From Pseudomonadota bacterium (lineage in GTDB: Bacteria > Pseudomonadota > Gammaproteobacteria > Burkholderiales > Burkholderiaceae_C), in contig JAJZWA010000004.1 of assembly GCA_021846965.1 (NCBI GenBank), forward strand, positions 1-64,000: 64,000 nt of DNA, given 5' to 3'. Shown piece by piece: positions 8,592 through 17,721 of this stretch. The notes below the pieces were generated by a model, which was not told the origin of the DNA, did not search any database, and was given only the letters and a program-made list of their open reading frames with translations. Each line of letters begins with the position of its first letter. Positions within the stretch are counted from its first letter, which is position 1. The position numbers were made by a program, and so were the translations under genes.

Positions 8592-10226
8592 TCAGTGTTC
8601 GTCGATGGTGATGACCCGGGCCAGCTTCGCGCCGGTGTGGGGGTCGATGTCGAACTGTACGTCCGCGCGCACCCCGTCGGCCAGTACGCCGCCCTGCGCG
8701 ACCACACCCTTGTCGCGGATGTCCAGGCCGTTGATGCGCAGGCTGCCGGCACCCAGGCGGTGGACGATTCCCTCGGTATGCAGGATTCCCCGGCTGAGCA
8801 TGGCAGGCCGGAACACGACGCTGTCGGCCGCCAGCCCTTCGGGTGTCTGCGTCGCCTGGATCTCGACCTGGGCGCCGTCGGCCAGATGGTCCACCGTGCC
8901 GCCGCTGAACACGGCGTTGTGCGCCACGCGCACCATCGAGGCCATGGTCACCCCCGCGTCCGACCAGCTCAGCACGAAGCTGGCGCGATCCGGGTCGTAC
9001 TGGCTCACCGTTCCCTGCAGGTCCACGGTGCCGCCGTCGGGGGCTCCCGGCAGTACCCGCAGCGAGACCGCGCGGACCCGGCTGGGCGCCGACGGATCGA
9101 TCCTTCCTCGCAACTGCACGAACACGCCATTGCCGAGCTTGCCATCGAACAGGATCGCCGAGGCGTCCACCGGGACGCCGCGCAGCAGGAAATGGGCTGG
9201 GTCGACGTAATCGGTGATGTTGCCGCGCAGGCTGATCGACGCGGGATCCTCGGCGTAGGGGTGGATCCCGGTGGCCAGCACGCGGTTCGAGCCGGGCTCG
9301 ACGCGTCCCAGCACGGTCACGTAGCTGGGCTGGCCGAGGTCCTGCAGCTGCGCCGCCACGGCGGGCCCCGCGGGGACCACCGGGATGCCCGCGACCTCGT
9401 AGCCCCCGGACGCTGGCAGTCGCAGCAGACCCGAGATGCTGGCCGCGCCCGAGGCTCCGAGCAGGCTGCGCACGCGGACCACGCCGGCCTGCAGCACCTG
9501 GCCTTCGACCGGCTGCGCGCTCCACACGTTGACCACCTGTCCGTCGCGCAGCCGGCTGCCCGCCGGGTAGAGCTGCGTGCCGGGGCCCAGGCGCACGCGC
9601 ACGTCGCCCAGCCGGAAGCTCGACGCCGCGGCATCGAGTCCGGACACTTCGCCGGTCAGACGCACCGAGCGGGTCCAGACGGGGCGCTGCACGATCCGGC
9701 TGGCCATCAGCATGGGCTTGCCGTCGGCGTCGATTCCGAAGGCTCCGTCGACTTCCACGACCATGGTGCCGGCGTGCAGCCCGGAGGGCCCTGACAGGCC
9801 GGCGAAGAAGGTGACAGGAGCGATGCGGGGGTCGTCATTGACCCGCACCCGCACGCCCTGCACCGTGAAGCGCCTGCCGTCGGCGGACACGGACTGCACC
9901 GGACCCACCAGATCAGGCTGCACCAGGGCCACGCTGCCTGCCGCCGAGCGCACCAGTTGCAGGCGCTGCCCCAGACCCACGGCCTGCGGCGCCTGCGCCG
10001 CGCCCGGAGCGTCGTCGTTGAAATAGTGCGGGGCGTGGCCTTCGTAGCGCTGCTGCCCGATGACCACGCTGCCGAAGCCCGTCACCGTGCCCAGCGAGAC
10101 CGCGGTCGCGTCCGCGGCCGGCGGCGCCAGCGTGGAACTGCCCCCGCAGGAGGCCAGAAGCCCCAGCGCCAGCGCGGCTCCCGCCAGGCCTGCCCGGCGC
10201 GCACGGGAGGTACCGATCAGGACCAT
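8592..10226 (-). CDS. DUF5666 repeat lipoprotein
   Basis: 544 residues. The chosen ATG at 10226 gives MVLIGTSRARRAGLAGAA followed by LLASC, a lipobox with the modified Cys near residue 26, so the protein should be lipid-anchored, probably facing the periplasm or outer membrane. The body is built of repeated 60-70-residue modules with V-x-G-x-V and FxVxGVxV patterns (RFTVQGVRVRVND, SFRLGDVRVRLG, ISGLLRLPASGGYEVAG), characteristic of DUF5666. The function of the family is unknown; repeated small beta-modules suggest binding or scaffolding. An upstream in-frame ATG at 10313 would bury the lipobox. Confidence 0.78.
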   Translation of the reverse strand: MVLIGTSRARRAGLAGAALALGLLASCGGSSTLAPPAADATAVSLGTVTGFGSVVIGQQRYEGHAPHYFNDDAPGAAQAPQAVGLGQRLQLVRSAAGSVALVQPDLVGPVQSVSADGRRFTVQGVRVRVNDDPRIAPVTFFAGLSGPSGLHAGTMVVEVDGAFGIDADGKPMLMASRIVQRPVWTRSVRLTGEVSGLDAAASSFRLGDVRVRLGPGTQLYPAGSRLRDGQVVNVWSAQPVEGQVLQAGVVRVRSLLGASGAASISGLLRLPASGGYEVAGIPVVPAGPAVAAQLQDLGQPSYVTVLGRVEPGSNRVLATGIHPYAEDPASISLRGNITDYVDPAHFLLRGVPVDASAILFDGKLGNGVFVQLRGRIDPSAPSRVRAVSLRVLPGAPDGGTVDLQGTVSQYDPDRASFVLSWSDAGVTMASMVRVAHNAVFSGGTVDHLADGAQVEIQATQTPEGLAADSVVFRPAMLSRGILHTEGIVHRLGAGSLRINGLDIRDKGVVAQGGVLADGVRADVQFDIDPHTGAKLARVITIDEH

Positions 10227-10309
10227 GCCGCCTGGGCGCGCGCCGAGTCGGTCGGCTCGGTCTCGAAGCCAGCCAGCCCATGCGGGCGTGGTTCGCGCAC
10301 GGGCAGGTC

Positions 10310-11071
10310 TCACATCGGGCTGATCGAGCCGTTCGCTCCCACGCGCACGCGCTGGCCCACCGGGGGCGCGCTGTTCAGGGTGAACACATGCGTGGCCCCA
10401 TCGTCCATGCGAATGCGCACCTGGTACACGGTGGTGGAATTCATGCGCTTCTGGACCTCGTTGCCAGCCAGGCCGCCGCCGACCGCTCCGATCACGGTCG
10501 CCGCCGTGCGGCCGTTGCCGCCGCCGACCTGGTTGCCCAGCACGCCGCCGAGCACGCCACCGACCACGGCCCCCAGGCCGTTGGCGCTGCCCTGGTGCTG
10601 CACGGGGGTCACCGCTTCCACGGTTCCGCAGTCACTGCACACCGGCGCTGCCGGCGCGGCCTGCTGCTGGAAGGTCTGGGGCTGGAAACTCTGCCCGCCG
10701 GCGTAGCCTCCCGAGGGCGCCGCCGCCGTGCGCGTGGCCTCGCCGGCGCCTTCGCGCTCGGACACCGCGGGGAAGCGGCTGGCAGGCCGGCGCGAAGGAC
10801 TCGTGCCGGTGACCGCCACCGCGGAGCGCGGCTGCTGGGCGGATTGCGCCGAGGAGGGCGCCTGCGAGCCCTGGGGCGACGAAGTCGTCATGGGCGCGCT
10901 GGCCGCGGCAGCCGTGGCCGAACTCGCCGGGGCCTGGGGCGAGCCCGGCACGCTGATCTTGTAGAGCACGGCGGCCAGCAGCACCACGATCAGCGCGCCG
11001 ATGGTCATCAGGGCGATCCACACGCCTCGGGGGACGGCGCTGGCGTTTTCGGGGGATTGGGGATTGGACAT
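10310..11071 (-). CDS. Glycine-zipper 2TM-domain envelope protein
   Basis: 253 residues. A single membrane anchor (WIALMTIGALIVVLLAAVLY, residues 18-37) is followed by a long Ala/Ser/Pro/Gln-rich linker. Then comes a glycine-zipper segment (GAVVGGVLGGVLGNQVGGG... VIGAVGGGLAGNEVQ, roughly residues 160-205) and a small C-terminal beta-domain (YQVRIRMDDGATHVF). This is the layout of the SlyB/OmpA-like glycine-zipper 2TM family, inner-membrane or envelope proteins connected with cell-envelope integrity. A CSDC pair sits just before the zipper. It lies upstream of the DUF5666 lipoprotein gene on the same strand (83 bp). Confidence 0.8.
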   Translation of the reverse strand: MSNPQSPENASAVPRGVWIALMTIGALIVVLLAAVLYKISVPGSPQAPASSATAAAASAPMTTSSPQGSQAPSSAQSAQQPRSAVAVTGTSPSRRPASRFPAVSEREGAGEATRTAAAPSGGYAGGQSFQPQTFQQQAAPAAPVCSDCGTVEAVTPVQHQGSANGLGAVVGGVLGGVLGNQVGGGNGRTAATVIGAVGGGLAGNEVQKRMNSTTVYQVRIRMDDGATHVFTLNSAPPVGQRVRVGANGSISPM

Positions 11072-11178
11072 GATGATGTTCAGCAGGCTGAGCCGACGGG
11101 AAAATGGTGCCAGAGCATAGAACGCAACGGCATGTATTTTCGCCGACAGCGGCCGGCGGCGGGAAAGCTGATGCAGGC

Positions 11179-11898
11179 TCAGGCGAACCAGTGCCCGATC
11201 CAGGGCGCCAGCAGCACCATGGCGATGCCGGCGAACACCATGGTCAGGCTGGACACCGCACCGCTCTCGGGATCGAGTTCGTAGGCCCGCGCGGTGCCCG
11301 CCGCGTGCGCGGCCGCGCCCAGGGAGGCCCCTCGCGACATCGCCGAGCGCAGGCCCATCCAGCCATGCACGGCCTCGCCGACCAGCATGCCGAACACCCC
11401 GGTGCCCAGCACGCACAGGGCGGCGATGTCGGGCTTGGCCCCGAAATAGCCCGAGGCCGCCATGGCGAAGGGCGTGGAGACCGATCGCGTGAGCATGCTG
11501 CGCGCCAGGGGCTGGGGCAGTTCGAACAAGCGGGCCAGCAACCAGGAGCCCAGGACGCCCAGCACCAGGCCGCTGAGCACCCCGGCGGCCAGGCTGAAGG
11601 GATAGCGGCGCAGCAGCGCACGACGCTGGTAGATGGGGTAGGCGTAGGCCACGGTGGCCGGGCCCATCATCCACATCAGCCATTGGGTGTCGCGCAGGTA
11701 CACGCCATAGCCCACCCCGCTGAACTGGAGCAGCGCCAGCAGCACCAGCGGCGCCGTCACCAGGGGCTGCAGCCAGGCACGGCGATGGCGCCGGTACAGC
11801 CAGCGGGCCAGCGCATACAGCCCGAGGGTTGCCAGCAGGCAGGCCGCGCTGGCGAGGGCCTCGGGATGGAGCGAGGGAATGCGCAGCCACGCCATCAT
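11179..11898 (-). CDS. lrgB: LrgB/CidB family membrane protein
   Basis: 239 residues, highly hydrophobic. It contains the family core LTRSVSTPFAMAASGYFGAKPDIAALCVLGTGVFGMLVG near residue 135. LrgB/CidB proteins are inner-membrane proteins linked to murein-hydrolase control and, in several bacteria, to export of small metabolites such as pyruvate or glycolate. Its ATG at 11898 overlaps the stop of the cidA-like gene in an ATGA, so the two are translationally coupled as in other cid/lrg operons. The length is close to the family norm (about 230). Confidence 0.88.
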   Translation of the reverse strand: MMAWLRIPSLHPEALASAACLLATLGLYALARWLYRRHRRAWLQPLVTAPLVLLALLQFSGVGYGVYLRDTQWLMWMMGPATVAYAYPIYQRRALLRRYPFSLAAGVLSGLVLGVLGSWLLARLFELPQPLARSMLTRSVSTPFAMAASGYFGAKPDIAALCVLGTGVFGMLVGEAVHGWMGLRSAMSRGASLGAAAHAAGTARAYELDPESGAVSSLTMVFAGIAMVLLAPWIGHWFA

Positions 11899-12338
11899 CG
11901 CGCTGCTCCCCTGGCTTGCCGGCGCTCCTGGCGTGCGCGCTCCCAGCGCAGCGTGCGCTCGACCACCACGCCGGTGCCCACCAGCACGAGCAGGCTGCCC
12001 AGGGCAATCGCTCCCAGCAGGCGCAGCCCGCTGTGGGCCAGCAGCGGGCCGAAGCGCACGACGGCCAGCAGGGGAGGGATGAAGAACAGCAGCATGTCGC
12101 CGAGCAGCCAGTCGGCGCCGGCCGCCAGGCGCTGCTCGGGCAGCACGCCGGCGGCCAGCAGGGCCAGCACGACGAACAGGGCCGGCACGGCCGCGGGCAG
12201 GGACCAGTGCAGCCATTGCAGCGCCTGCTCGGACGCGCACCACGCGGCGATGAAGAACAAGACCTGCAGGGCGCCGCGCAAGGGCTTCGAGCGCGGATCC
12301 GGTGCGGGGTGGCGCAGGCTCGTGTCCGGGAAGATCAT
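11895..12338 (-). CDS. cidA: CidA/LrgA family holin-like protein
   Basis: 147 residues with four predicted membrane helices. The CidA/LrgA pattern is LPAAVPALFVVLALLAAGVLP, then LLGDMLLFFIPPLLAVVRFG, then a Gly-rich last helix and a basic tail. The family makes small holin-like membrane oligomers working with LrgB/CidB. The pair is divergent from a LysR-type gene starting 135 bp away, the same arrangement as cidR with cidABC, so that regulator is the likely controller. The ATG at 12338 starts a soluble stretch of about 30 residues before the first helix; a shorter start is possible. Confidence 0.85.
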   Translation of the reverse strand: MIFPDTSLRHPAPDPRSKPLRGALQVLFFIAAWCASEQALQWLHWSLPAAVPALFVVLALLAAGVLPEQRLAAGADWLLGDMLLFFIPPLLAVVRFGPLLAHSGLRLLGAIALGSLLVLVGTGVVVERTLRWERARQERRQARGAAR

Positions 12339-12440
12339 GTCGGCAGACTCGGGAAGGCAGCGATGCTGCGGTGCGTTCAGGGATGAAACGCACTGTAGGC
12401 CGCCACGGCCATTCCCTGAATGCTGGCGTGGTATAAATTC

Positions 12441-12457
12441 CATTCCGCGATGGAATG
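12441..12457. promoter_or_regulatory. LysR-type operator palindrome
   Basis: CATTCCGCGATGGAATG is a perfect inverted repeat with 6-bp arms and a 5-bp spacer. Its inner part reads TTCCGCGATGGAA, which fits the T-N11-A dyad bound by LysR-type regulators. It lies in the divergent region between cidA and the LysR gene, 17 bp before the ATG of the latter, next to a TATAAAT stretch at 12432. It is probably the autoregulatory and activator site of this regulator. Confidence 0.65.
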
Positions 12458-12473
12458 AGATGGGGTGGCTGTC

Positions 12474-13364
12474 ATGGAATTGCGAGCGCTGGAAGCTTTT
12501 GTGCAGGTGCTTCGCTGCGGCGGTTTCACGGCCGCGGCGGACCGCATGGAAACCACCCAGCCGACCGTCAGCAAGCTGGTCGCGCAGCTGGAGCGCGATC
12601 TCGGGCAACCCCTGCTGCGCCGGGATACGCGGCCGGCCGTGGCCACCGATGCCGGGCGCCTGGTGCTGGCCCACGCCGAGACCATGCTGCTGGCGGCCGC
12701 CAACATCCGCGCCGGCCTGTCCGACCTGGGGCAGGCGCGCAGCGGCGAGTTGCGCATCGGAGTGCCTCCCCTCGGGCCGCAGCTGTTCGTGCCCCTGATG
12801 CACGCCTTCAAGCTTCGCCATCCCGGGATCGAGCTCAAGCTGTTCGAGGACGGCTCCAAGGCCATCGAGGCCGCCATGCTGGCCGGCGAGCTCGAGCTCG
12901 GCGGCCTGCTGGCGCCGCTGGACGAACGGCGCTACGAGCACATCATGCTCATCGACGACCGCCTTGCGCTGCTGGCGCCGGCGCGCTCGCGCTGGAGCCG
13001 GCGCCCCGTGGTGCGCCTGGCCGAGCTGGCCGAGGAATCCCTGATCCTGTTCCTGGCTCCCTACATGCTCAACGAGCGCATCGAGGAGGCCTGCCGGCAA
13101 TGCGGCTTCGTGCCCGAGATCGCCGGGCGCAGCGGGCAGATCGGCTTCATCCAGGAGCTGGTGCGCAGCGGCGTCGGCGTGGCCCTGCTGCCGAGTTCCG
13201 AGCTGCGCCATCTCGCGGCGGAGGATTTCTCCATCTCGACCCTGGTGGAGCCGGAGATCCCCTGGCGCATCGACGTCGCCTGGCTGCGCGGGGCCTATCT
13301 GTCGCACGCGGCGCGGGCCTGGCTGGACGTGGTGCGCGCCGAGCGCGGCGCCAGGGCGGGCTGA
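12474..13364 (+). CDS. LysR-type transcriptional regulator of cidA-lrgB
   Basis: 296 residues. The N-terminal winged helix-turn-helix (ELRALEAFVQVLRCGGFTAAADRMETTQPTVSKLVAQLE, residues 2-40) is the LysR DNA-binding domain. It is followed by a linker helix and the two-lobed effector domain (GELRIGVPPLGPQLFVPLM...). The ATG at 12474 gives the usual short N-terminus; a GTG at 12465 is also in frame. The gene diverges from the cidA-lrgB pair, and a T-N11-A palindrome lies in front of it. The family and arrangement match CidR, which activates cid genes during overflow metabolism, so control of cidA-lrgB is a fair inference. The inducer is unknown. Confidence 0.85.
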   Translation: MELRALEAFVQVLRCGGFTAAADRMETTQPTVSKLVAQLERDLGQPLLRRDTRPAVATDAGRLVLAHAETMLLAAANIRAGLSDLGQARSGELRIGVPPLGPQLFVPLMHAFKLRHPGIELKLFEDGSKAIEAAMLAGELELGGLLAPLDERRYEHIMLIDDRLALLAPARSRWSRRPVVRLAELAEESLILFLAPYMLNERIEEACRQCGFVPEIAGRSGQIGFIQELVRSGVGVALLPSSELRHLAAEDFSISTLVEPEIPWRIDVAWLRGAYLSHAARAWLDVVRAERGARAG

Positions 13365-13492
13365 TCGGGGAAACCCCGAGGGGTACATCGGGGCCTCTCC
13401 GATGGGGAATGTAGCGAATTGTTTCTAGCATGGTCTCCAGGTCGGCGCTGCATGTCCGGCCAGCTCAGCCATCAGCCATGACGGAGGCCAGC

Positions 13493-14365
13493 ATGAACCA
13501 CTCTGGAAGCTTCGAACGAGGCGCCCTCGGCGCAGGGCCCGTCGCCGCGGCGGCCACCCCTTGCGCGATGTGCTTTCACCGCAGGAACTGCCTGCCGGCG
13601 GTGCTGGCCGAGGACGGAGCCTCGCTGTCCCTGCAAGGCCTGGTGGGCGCGCCGATGCGCGTGGCCAAGGGGGCCCGGCTGCTGCGCTCCGGGCAGGCGG
13701 CGAACCGGGTCTACGTGCTCCACAACGGGGCCTTCAAGTCGCTGGTGGGGCTGGCGGACGGGCGTCAGCGCATCGTCGGCTTCCACGAGGCGGGAGACTG
13801 GCTCGGCCTGGAGGGCATGTCCGGCGCCTACCGCGCCGACCTGGTCGCGCTGGAGCCCTCGCAGGTCTGCGAGATCGATCTGCGGCGTCTGGAAACCCTG
13901 GCGACGCGGGTGCCGGCGCTGCAGCGTCACCTGTGCCGCGCCATGGCGCAGGCCCTGGTGCACGCCCAGGGCCAGCAGTTCGCGCTCGGCAGCATGCACG
14001 TGCGCGAGCGCCTGGTGCGCTTCCTGCTCGAGCTCTCCCGGCGCTACGCCGAGCGCGGCCTGTCGCCCGATGAGTTCACGCTGCGCATGAGTCGCGAGGA
14101 CATCGGGGAATATCTCGGGTTTCGCCTGGAAACCGTCAGCCGGGTGTTCACCGAGCTGCACAGGGCCGGGATCATCGCCCTGGCACGCCGGCGCGTGCGC
14201 CTGCTCGACCGCCCCGCGCTGCTGGGCATTCTCGACGGCGCCGCACGCCCCGAGCTGGAGCGCGCGCACTCCGGCGTGGTCGCCCGCGTGACGGCCGATG
14301 CCCTGCACGCGGCGCGCCACGCGGTCCAGGGCCAGGCGCGGCTCGCGGAAGCGGTGGCGGCTTGA
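13493..14365 (+). CDS. fnr: FNR-type Fe-S transcriptional regulator
   Basis: 290 residues, about 40 more than E. coli FNR. The N-terminus has PCAMCFHRRNC, the CX2CX5C cluster ligands, and the fourth Cys appears in PSQVCEIDL near residue 125, so an oxygen-labile [4Fe-4S] cluster is expected. A cNMP-like beta-barrel and dimer helix follow. The recognition helix reads REDIGEYLGFRLETVSRVF, keeping the E-xx-SR residues that read the TTGAT half-sites. The protein should switch gene expression under low oxygen. The ATG at 13493 is preceded by GGAGG at the right distance. About 30 Ala/Arg-rich C-terminal residues are extra. Confidence 0.88.
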   Translation: MNHSGSFERGALGAGPVAAAATPCAMCFHRRNCLPAVLAEDGASLSLQGLVGAPMRVAKGARLLRSGQAANRVYVLHNGAFKSLVGLADGRQRIVGFHEAGDWLGLEGMSGAYRADLVALEPSQVCEIDLRRLETLATRVPALQRHLCRAMAQALVHAQGQQFALGSMHVRERLVRFLLELSRRYAERGLSPDEFTLRMSREDIGEYLGFRLETVSRVFTELHRAGIIALARRRVRLLDRPALLGILDGAARPELERAHSGVVARVTADALHAARHAVQGQARLAEAVAA

Positions 14366-14468
14366 GGCGCCTCGGCGTCCGGCGGGGCGCGCCGGGTCTT
14401 GCGCTTGCGCCCGGCACGTCGCATGGGCTACCTTCGGGCAAGCCCCCTGGCCCGTGCTCCCGCAATCC

Positions 14469-15170
14469 GTGATCCCCGTCGAATCCCCGCCCGAGCCCGA
14501 CGCGCCTCCCCAGGGCAGCGCGTCGCCGCGGGTCTGGCGCATCCTGATCGTCGACGATCATCCCCTGGTGCGCATGGGTCTGCGCAGCCTGCTGGAAGCG
14601 GACAACGACCTGCAGGTGTGCGCCGAGGCCGGCTCCGTGGCCGAGGCCCTGGCCACCGCGCGCAAGCACCATCCCGACCTCGTGATCACCGACCTGTCGC
14701 TGGGGGACGGCAACGGGCTCGACCTGATCAAGCGCCTGATCGCGCAGCACGCCGGGCTGCGGGTGCTCGTGTGCTCCATGCACGACGAGAAGCTGTTCGC
14801 GCTGCGCGCGCTCGCCGCCGGCGCCTGCGGCTACGTGGGCAAGGAGCAGGCCGGGCGCCATGTGGTCGACGCTGTGCGCCACGGACTCGCCGGTCATATC
14901 TGGCTGAGCCCGGCGATGACCGACCAGGCGCTGTCCAGCGGCAACGGCGTGCAGCAGCCCTCGGATGCGGTGGCCCGCCTGACCGATCGCGAACTGGCCG
15001 TGTTCGAGCTCATCGGGCGCGGCCTGCGCCCTTCGCAGATCGCCGCGCAGATCCACCTGAGCGTCAAGACGGTGGAGACCCACCGCGAAAAGATCAAGAA
15101 AAAGCTCAACCTGCAAAACGCCGGCGACCTCACGCGCAGTGCGATGCAGTGGGTCGAGCGTCAGCGCTGA
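14469..15170 (+). CDS. NarL/FixJ-type response regulator
   Basis: 233 residues. The receiver domain begins RILIVDDHPLVRMGLRSLL, with the acidic pair DD, the phospho-acceptor Asp in VITDLSLGDG and the conserved Lys in YVGKEQ. The C-terminal LuxR-type helix-turn-helix is LTDRELAVFELIGRGLRPSQIAAQIHLSVKTVETHREKIKKKL. It is a two-component transcription factor, but no histidine kinase is adjacent, so its partner is elsewhere (orphan regulator). No ATG lies in a suitable place. GTG at 14469 is chosen, and GTG at 14454 is an equal alternative; the first 20 residues are Pro-rich and unconserved. Confidence 0.82.
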   Translation: MIPVESPPEPDAPPQGSASPRVWRILIVDDHPLVRMGLRSLLEADNDLQVCAEAGSVAEALATARKHHPDLVITDLSLGDGNGLDLIKRLIAQHAGLRVLVCSMHDEKLFALRALAAGACGYVGKEQAGRHVVDAVRHGLAGHIWLSPAMTDQALSSGNGVQQPSDAVARLTDRELAVFELIGRGLRPSQIAAQIHLSVKTVETHREKIKKKLNLQNAGDLTRSAMQWVERQR

Positions 15171-15198
15171 GTTCGGCGGGCACGGGGCGGCGAGGCGC

Positions 15199-15232
15199 AA
15201 AAAAAAACGGCGCAAGCATGCGCTTGCGCCGT
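15199..15232 (-). terminator. Rho-independent terminator of cytochrome c gene
   Basis: An 11-bp perfect stem (ACGGCGCAAGC/GCTTGCGCCGT) with an ATGC loop occupies 15207-15232. A run of nine A on the + strand at 15199-15207 becomes a U-tract after the hairpin when read on the minus strand. It therefore ends transcription of the cytochrome c gene about 45 bases past its stop. The stem could also slow transcription arriving from the response-regulator side. Confidence 0.9.
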
Positions 15233-15276
15233 CCCGCACCGTGCGCACGCGCCCGGGGGCGCGTGCGGCAGGAGCA

Positions 15277-15591
15277 TTACTTCTTCAGGCTGAGGATCCA
15301 GGTCACCAGTTCCTTGGCTTCAGCCGGAGTGACCTGCGGGTTCGCCGGCATCGGCACCGGGCCCCAGGTGCCCGCCTCGCCGTGCAGCACGGCGTTCACC
15401 AGCTTGGCTTCGGCGCCGGGCTTGCCGGCGTACTTGGCCGCCACGTCCTGGTAGGCCGGGCCGACCAGCTTCTTGTCGACGGCGTGGCAGGCCAGGCAGT
15501 TCTTCGACTTGGCCAGGGCCATCATGTCGGCGGCATAGACCTGCGACATGGCGGCGACGGCGAGGCCGACACCAATGACGAGTTTCTTCAT
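15277..15591 (-). CDS. Class I c-type cytochrome (c-551/c-552 type)
   Basis: 104 residues. A cleavable signal peptide (MKKLVIGVGLAVAAMSQVYA) targets it to the periplasm. The mature part of about 84 residues has one haem-binding CLACH motif near residue 33 and the axial Met in PVPMPANPQVTPAEAKELVTWIL. This size and pattern fit the small cytochrome c-551/552 family, soluble electron carriers to terminal oxidases or nitrite reductase. The start at 15591 has a GGAG site and a strong terminator follows, so it looks monocistronic. Confidence 0.9.
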   Translation of the reverse strand: MKKLVIGVGLAVAAMSQVYAADMMALAKSKNCLACHAVDKKLVGPAYQDVAAKYAGKPGAEAKLVNAVLHGEAGTWGPVPMPANPQVTPAEAKELVTWILSLKK

Positions 15592-15816
15592 TCTCGATCT
15601 CCAAGGTTGAGCGAAGCGTTTGCGCTGTGGCTGTGCGATAAACGCACCTGCGCGCGGGCTCGTTGACCGCCACCGCGAAAAAACGCGCCCGTCGTGGAAC
15701 AGCACCGGATATGCTACCCGACACGCCGGCGCAAAACCGTTGCCTTTGCGGCCCGGCGCGCTGGAACGTTCGAAATATTGATCCCGATGGATCGTCATTC
15801 TGGTGGGAGAGCTTCG

Positions 15817-16080
15817 ATGTGGATTCTGCTTGTTGCAATCCTGCTACTGGGTCTGAAACTCGGTGCCGTCGGACCCTTCGCGACCCTGTCGTGGTGGTGG
15901 ATCGGCGTGCCACTGGCCCTGGCATTTGCCTGGTGGGAGGTCATCGACCCCATGTTCGGCGTGTCCCAGCGCCGTGCCATGGAGAAGGTGGAGGAACGCA
16001 AGGCCGAGCGCAATGCACGCGCGCGCCGCAACCTGGGCCTGCGCGCGCCTCGCGACGGCAAGAATGCGAAGGGGCGCTGA
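15817..16080 (+). CDS. Small Trp-rich protein (TIGR04438-like)
   Basis: 87 residues. Two hydrophobic helices (MWILLVAILLLGLKLG and a Trp-rich WWWIGVPLALAFAWWEVIDPMFG) are followed by a highly charged tail (RRAMEKVEERKAERNARARRN). The pattern fits the small Trp-rich membrane protein family recorded mainly in Burkholderiales, whose function is unknown. The ATG at 15817 has GGGAGAG upstream; a more distant in-frame ATG at 15787 lacks one. It diverges from the cytochrome c gene and precedes the glycine riboswitch. Confidence 0.75.
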   Translation: MWILLVAILLLGLKLGAVGPFATLSWWWIGVPLALAFAWWEVIDPMFGVSQRRAMEKVEERKAERNARARRNLGLRAPRDGKNAKGR

Positions 16081-16152
16081 GGCGCGGGCGGCGGGCCCCT
16101 GCTTTGAGGGGCCTGCCGGTTCCTGGGGTCTTTGTTTAGGCTACACTTCGCG

Positions 16153-16395
16153 CCGTCAGGAGAGAGCCTGGCGCGGGCGTCCAGGCGCCGCGCGGCGGGC
16201 CACCGAAGGCGTAAGCGCCCCGCACGGCCCATGTCGTGCGGCGCGCGTACCGCGCAGGTACCAGGACTGACGGGGCCCCGGCAGCGGGGTTCACCTCACT
16301 GGAGAGCGGCGCCGCGCAGCGGCGTCCACCGAAGGGGCAAGCCCTGGCGCAAGCCGGGTCAATCTCTCAGGTACCAAGGACAGCGGGGACGGGAA
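16153..16395 (+). promoter_or_regulatory. Tandem glycine riboswitch
   Basis: Two glycine aptamers lie head to tail before gcvT. The first (16153-16272) has CAGGAGAGAGCC, a CACCGAAGGCGTAAGCGCC core and a closing CAGGTACCAGGACTGACG. The second (about 16295-16395) repeats the theme with CTGGAGAGCGG, CCACCGAAGGGGCAAGCCC and CAATCTCTCAGGTACCAAGG. In this class glycine binding generally turns on the glycine cleavage genes, so degradation starts when glycine is in excess. About 50 bases separate it from the gcvT ATG. Confidence 0.95.
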
Positions 16396-16445
16396 AGCGT
16401 TGCGGAACCTTTTCGTGGCGCGGTCTGAGTTCCAAGGAGCCCCGC

Positions 16446-17627
16446 ATGTCCGACCTGAACCCGTCCGCCGGCGCGGACGATCTGCAGCAGACCCCGCTGC
16501 ACGACCTGCACCTGAGCCTGGGGGCACGCATGGTGCCCTTTGCCGGGTATTCGATGCCCCTGCAATATTCCAGGGGCATCGTCGCCGAGCACCGGCACAC
16601 CCGGGAATCCGCCTCGCTGTTCGACGTCTCCCACATGGGCCAGGTGCGCGTGCGGGGCGAGCAGGCCGCCGCCGCGCTGGAAAGCCTGGTTCCGGTGGAC
16701 CTGCAGGGCCTGGCCCGCGGACGCCAGCGCTATGGATTCCTGCTGGATGCGGGCGGCGGCATCCTCGACGACCTGATGCTCACCCATCGTGCTCGTTCCG
16801 GCGCTCCCGACGCGGGCAGCGAATTTTTCGTGGTGGTCAACGCCGCGCGCAAGCAGCATGACCTGGAGTGGCTGCGCGGCCACCTGGCGGGGCGCTGCGA
16901 GATCGAGGCGCTGCCTCGACATGCCCTGCTGGCCCTGCAGGGACCTGCCGCGGCGCAGGCGCTGCAGAGCCTGATGCCCGCGGTGGCCCAGCTGCGCTTC
17001 ATGGATGCCGCCTGGGTCGCGCTGCCGCCCAGCGTGGGCGATGCCGAGGTGTTCATCAGCCGCAGCGGCTACACCGGCGAGGATGGTTTCGAGATTTCCG
17101 TGGCGGCCGAGCACGCGCAGGCGCTGGCCGGCGCCTTGCTCAGGCTGCCCGGCGTGGCGCCGGCGGGACTGGGAGCGCGCGACACCCTGCGCCTGGAAGC
17201 GGGGCTGTGCCTGTACGGACACGACATGGACACCACGACCACGCCGGTGCAGGCGCGCCTGCAATGGGCCATCCAGAAGGTGCGGCGCAGCGGCGGCGCC
17301 CGCGCCGGCGGCTTTCCGGGGGCCGACACCGTGCTGCGGCAACTCGACGATCCGTCCGGCGTCGGCCGCGTGCGCGTGGGCCTGCGTGGCCTGCAGCGCG
17401 CGCCGGTGCGCGAGGGCGCGGTCCTGCGCGACGCGCAGGACCGGGAGATCGGCCGCGTCACCAGCGGTGCGCTCACCCCGACTGCCGACGCGGCCATCGC
17501 CATGGCCTATGTCGACACGGCCTGCGCCGCGCCCGGCACCGAGCTGGTCGCGCTGGTGCGCGACAAGCGCCTGCCCATGCAGGTCGTGGACATGCCCTTC
17601 GTCGCGCACCGCTACGCGCGCAGCTGA
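16446..17627 (+). CDS. gcvT: Glycine cleavage system T protein (aminomethyltransferase)
   Basis: 393 residues. The protein moves the aminomethyl group from lipoyl-H protein to tetrahydrofolate, releasing ammonia and giving 5,10-methylene-THF. Family landmarks are [14 protein letters not shown] near residue 29, [13 protein letters not shown] near residue 60, [13 protein letters not shown] near residue 200 and [13 protein letters not shown] near residue 248. It is the first gene of gcvT-gcvH-gcvP and is controlled by the glycine riboswitch ahead of it. An AAGGAG site precedes the ATG at 16446. Confidence 0.96.
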   Translation: MSDLNPSAGADDLQQTPLHDLHLSLGARMVPFAGYSMPLQYSRGIVAEHRHTRESASLFDVSHMGQVRVRGEQAAAALESLVPVDLQGLARGRQRYGFLLDAGGGILDDLMLTHRARSGAPDAGSEFFVVVNAARKQHDLEWLRGHLAGRCEIEALPRHALLALQGPAAAQALQSLMPAVAQLRFMDAAWVALPPSVGDAEVFISRSGYTGEDGFEISVAAEHAQALAGALLRLPGVAPAGLGARDTLRLEAGLCLYGHDMDTTTTPVQARLQWAIQKVRRSGGARAGGFPGADTVLRQLDDPSGVGRVRVGLRGLQRAPVREGAVLRDAQDREIGRVTSGALTPTADAAIAMAYVDTACAAPGTELVALVRDKRLPMQVVDMPFVAHRYARS

Positions 17628-17721
17628 GCCACGGCCCGTTCAGGTTTCCATCGCCCCAGGCCTCGCACCCGCGTCGCATCTCGTCTCCACCTTCTCCACT
17701 CTCCCCGAACCGGAGTTCGCC

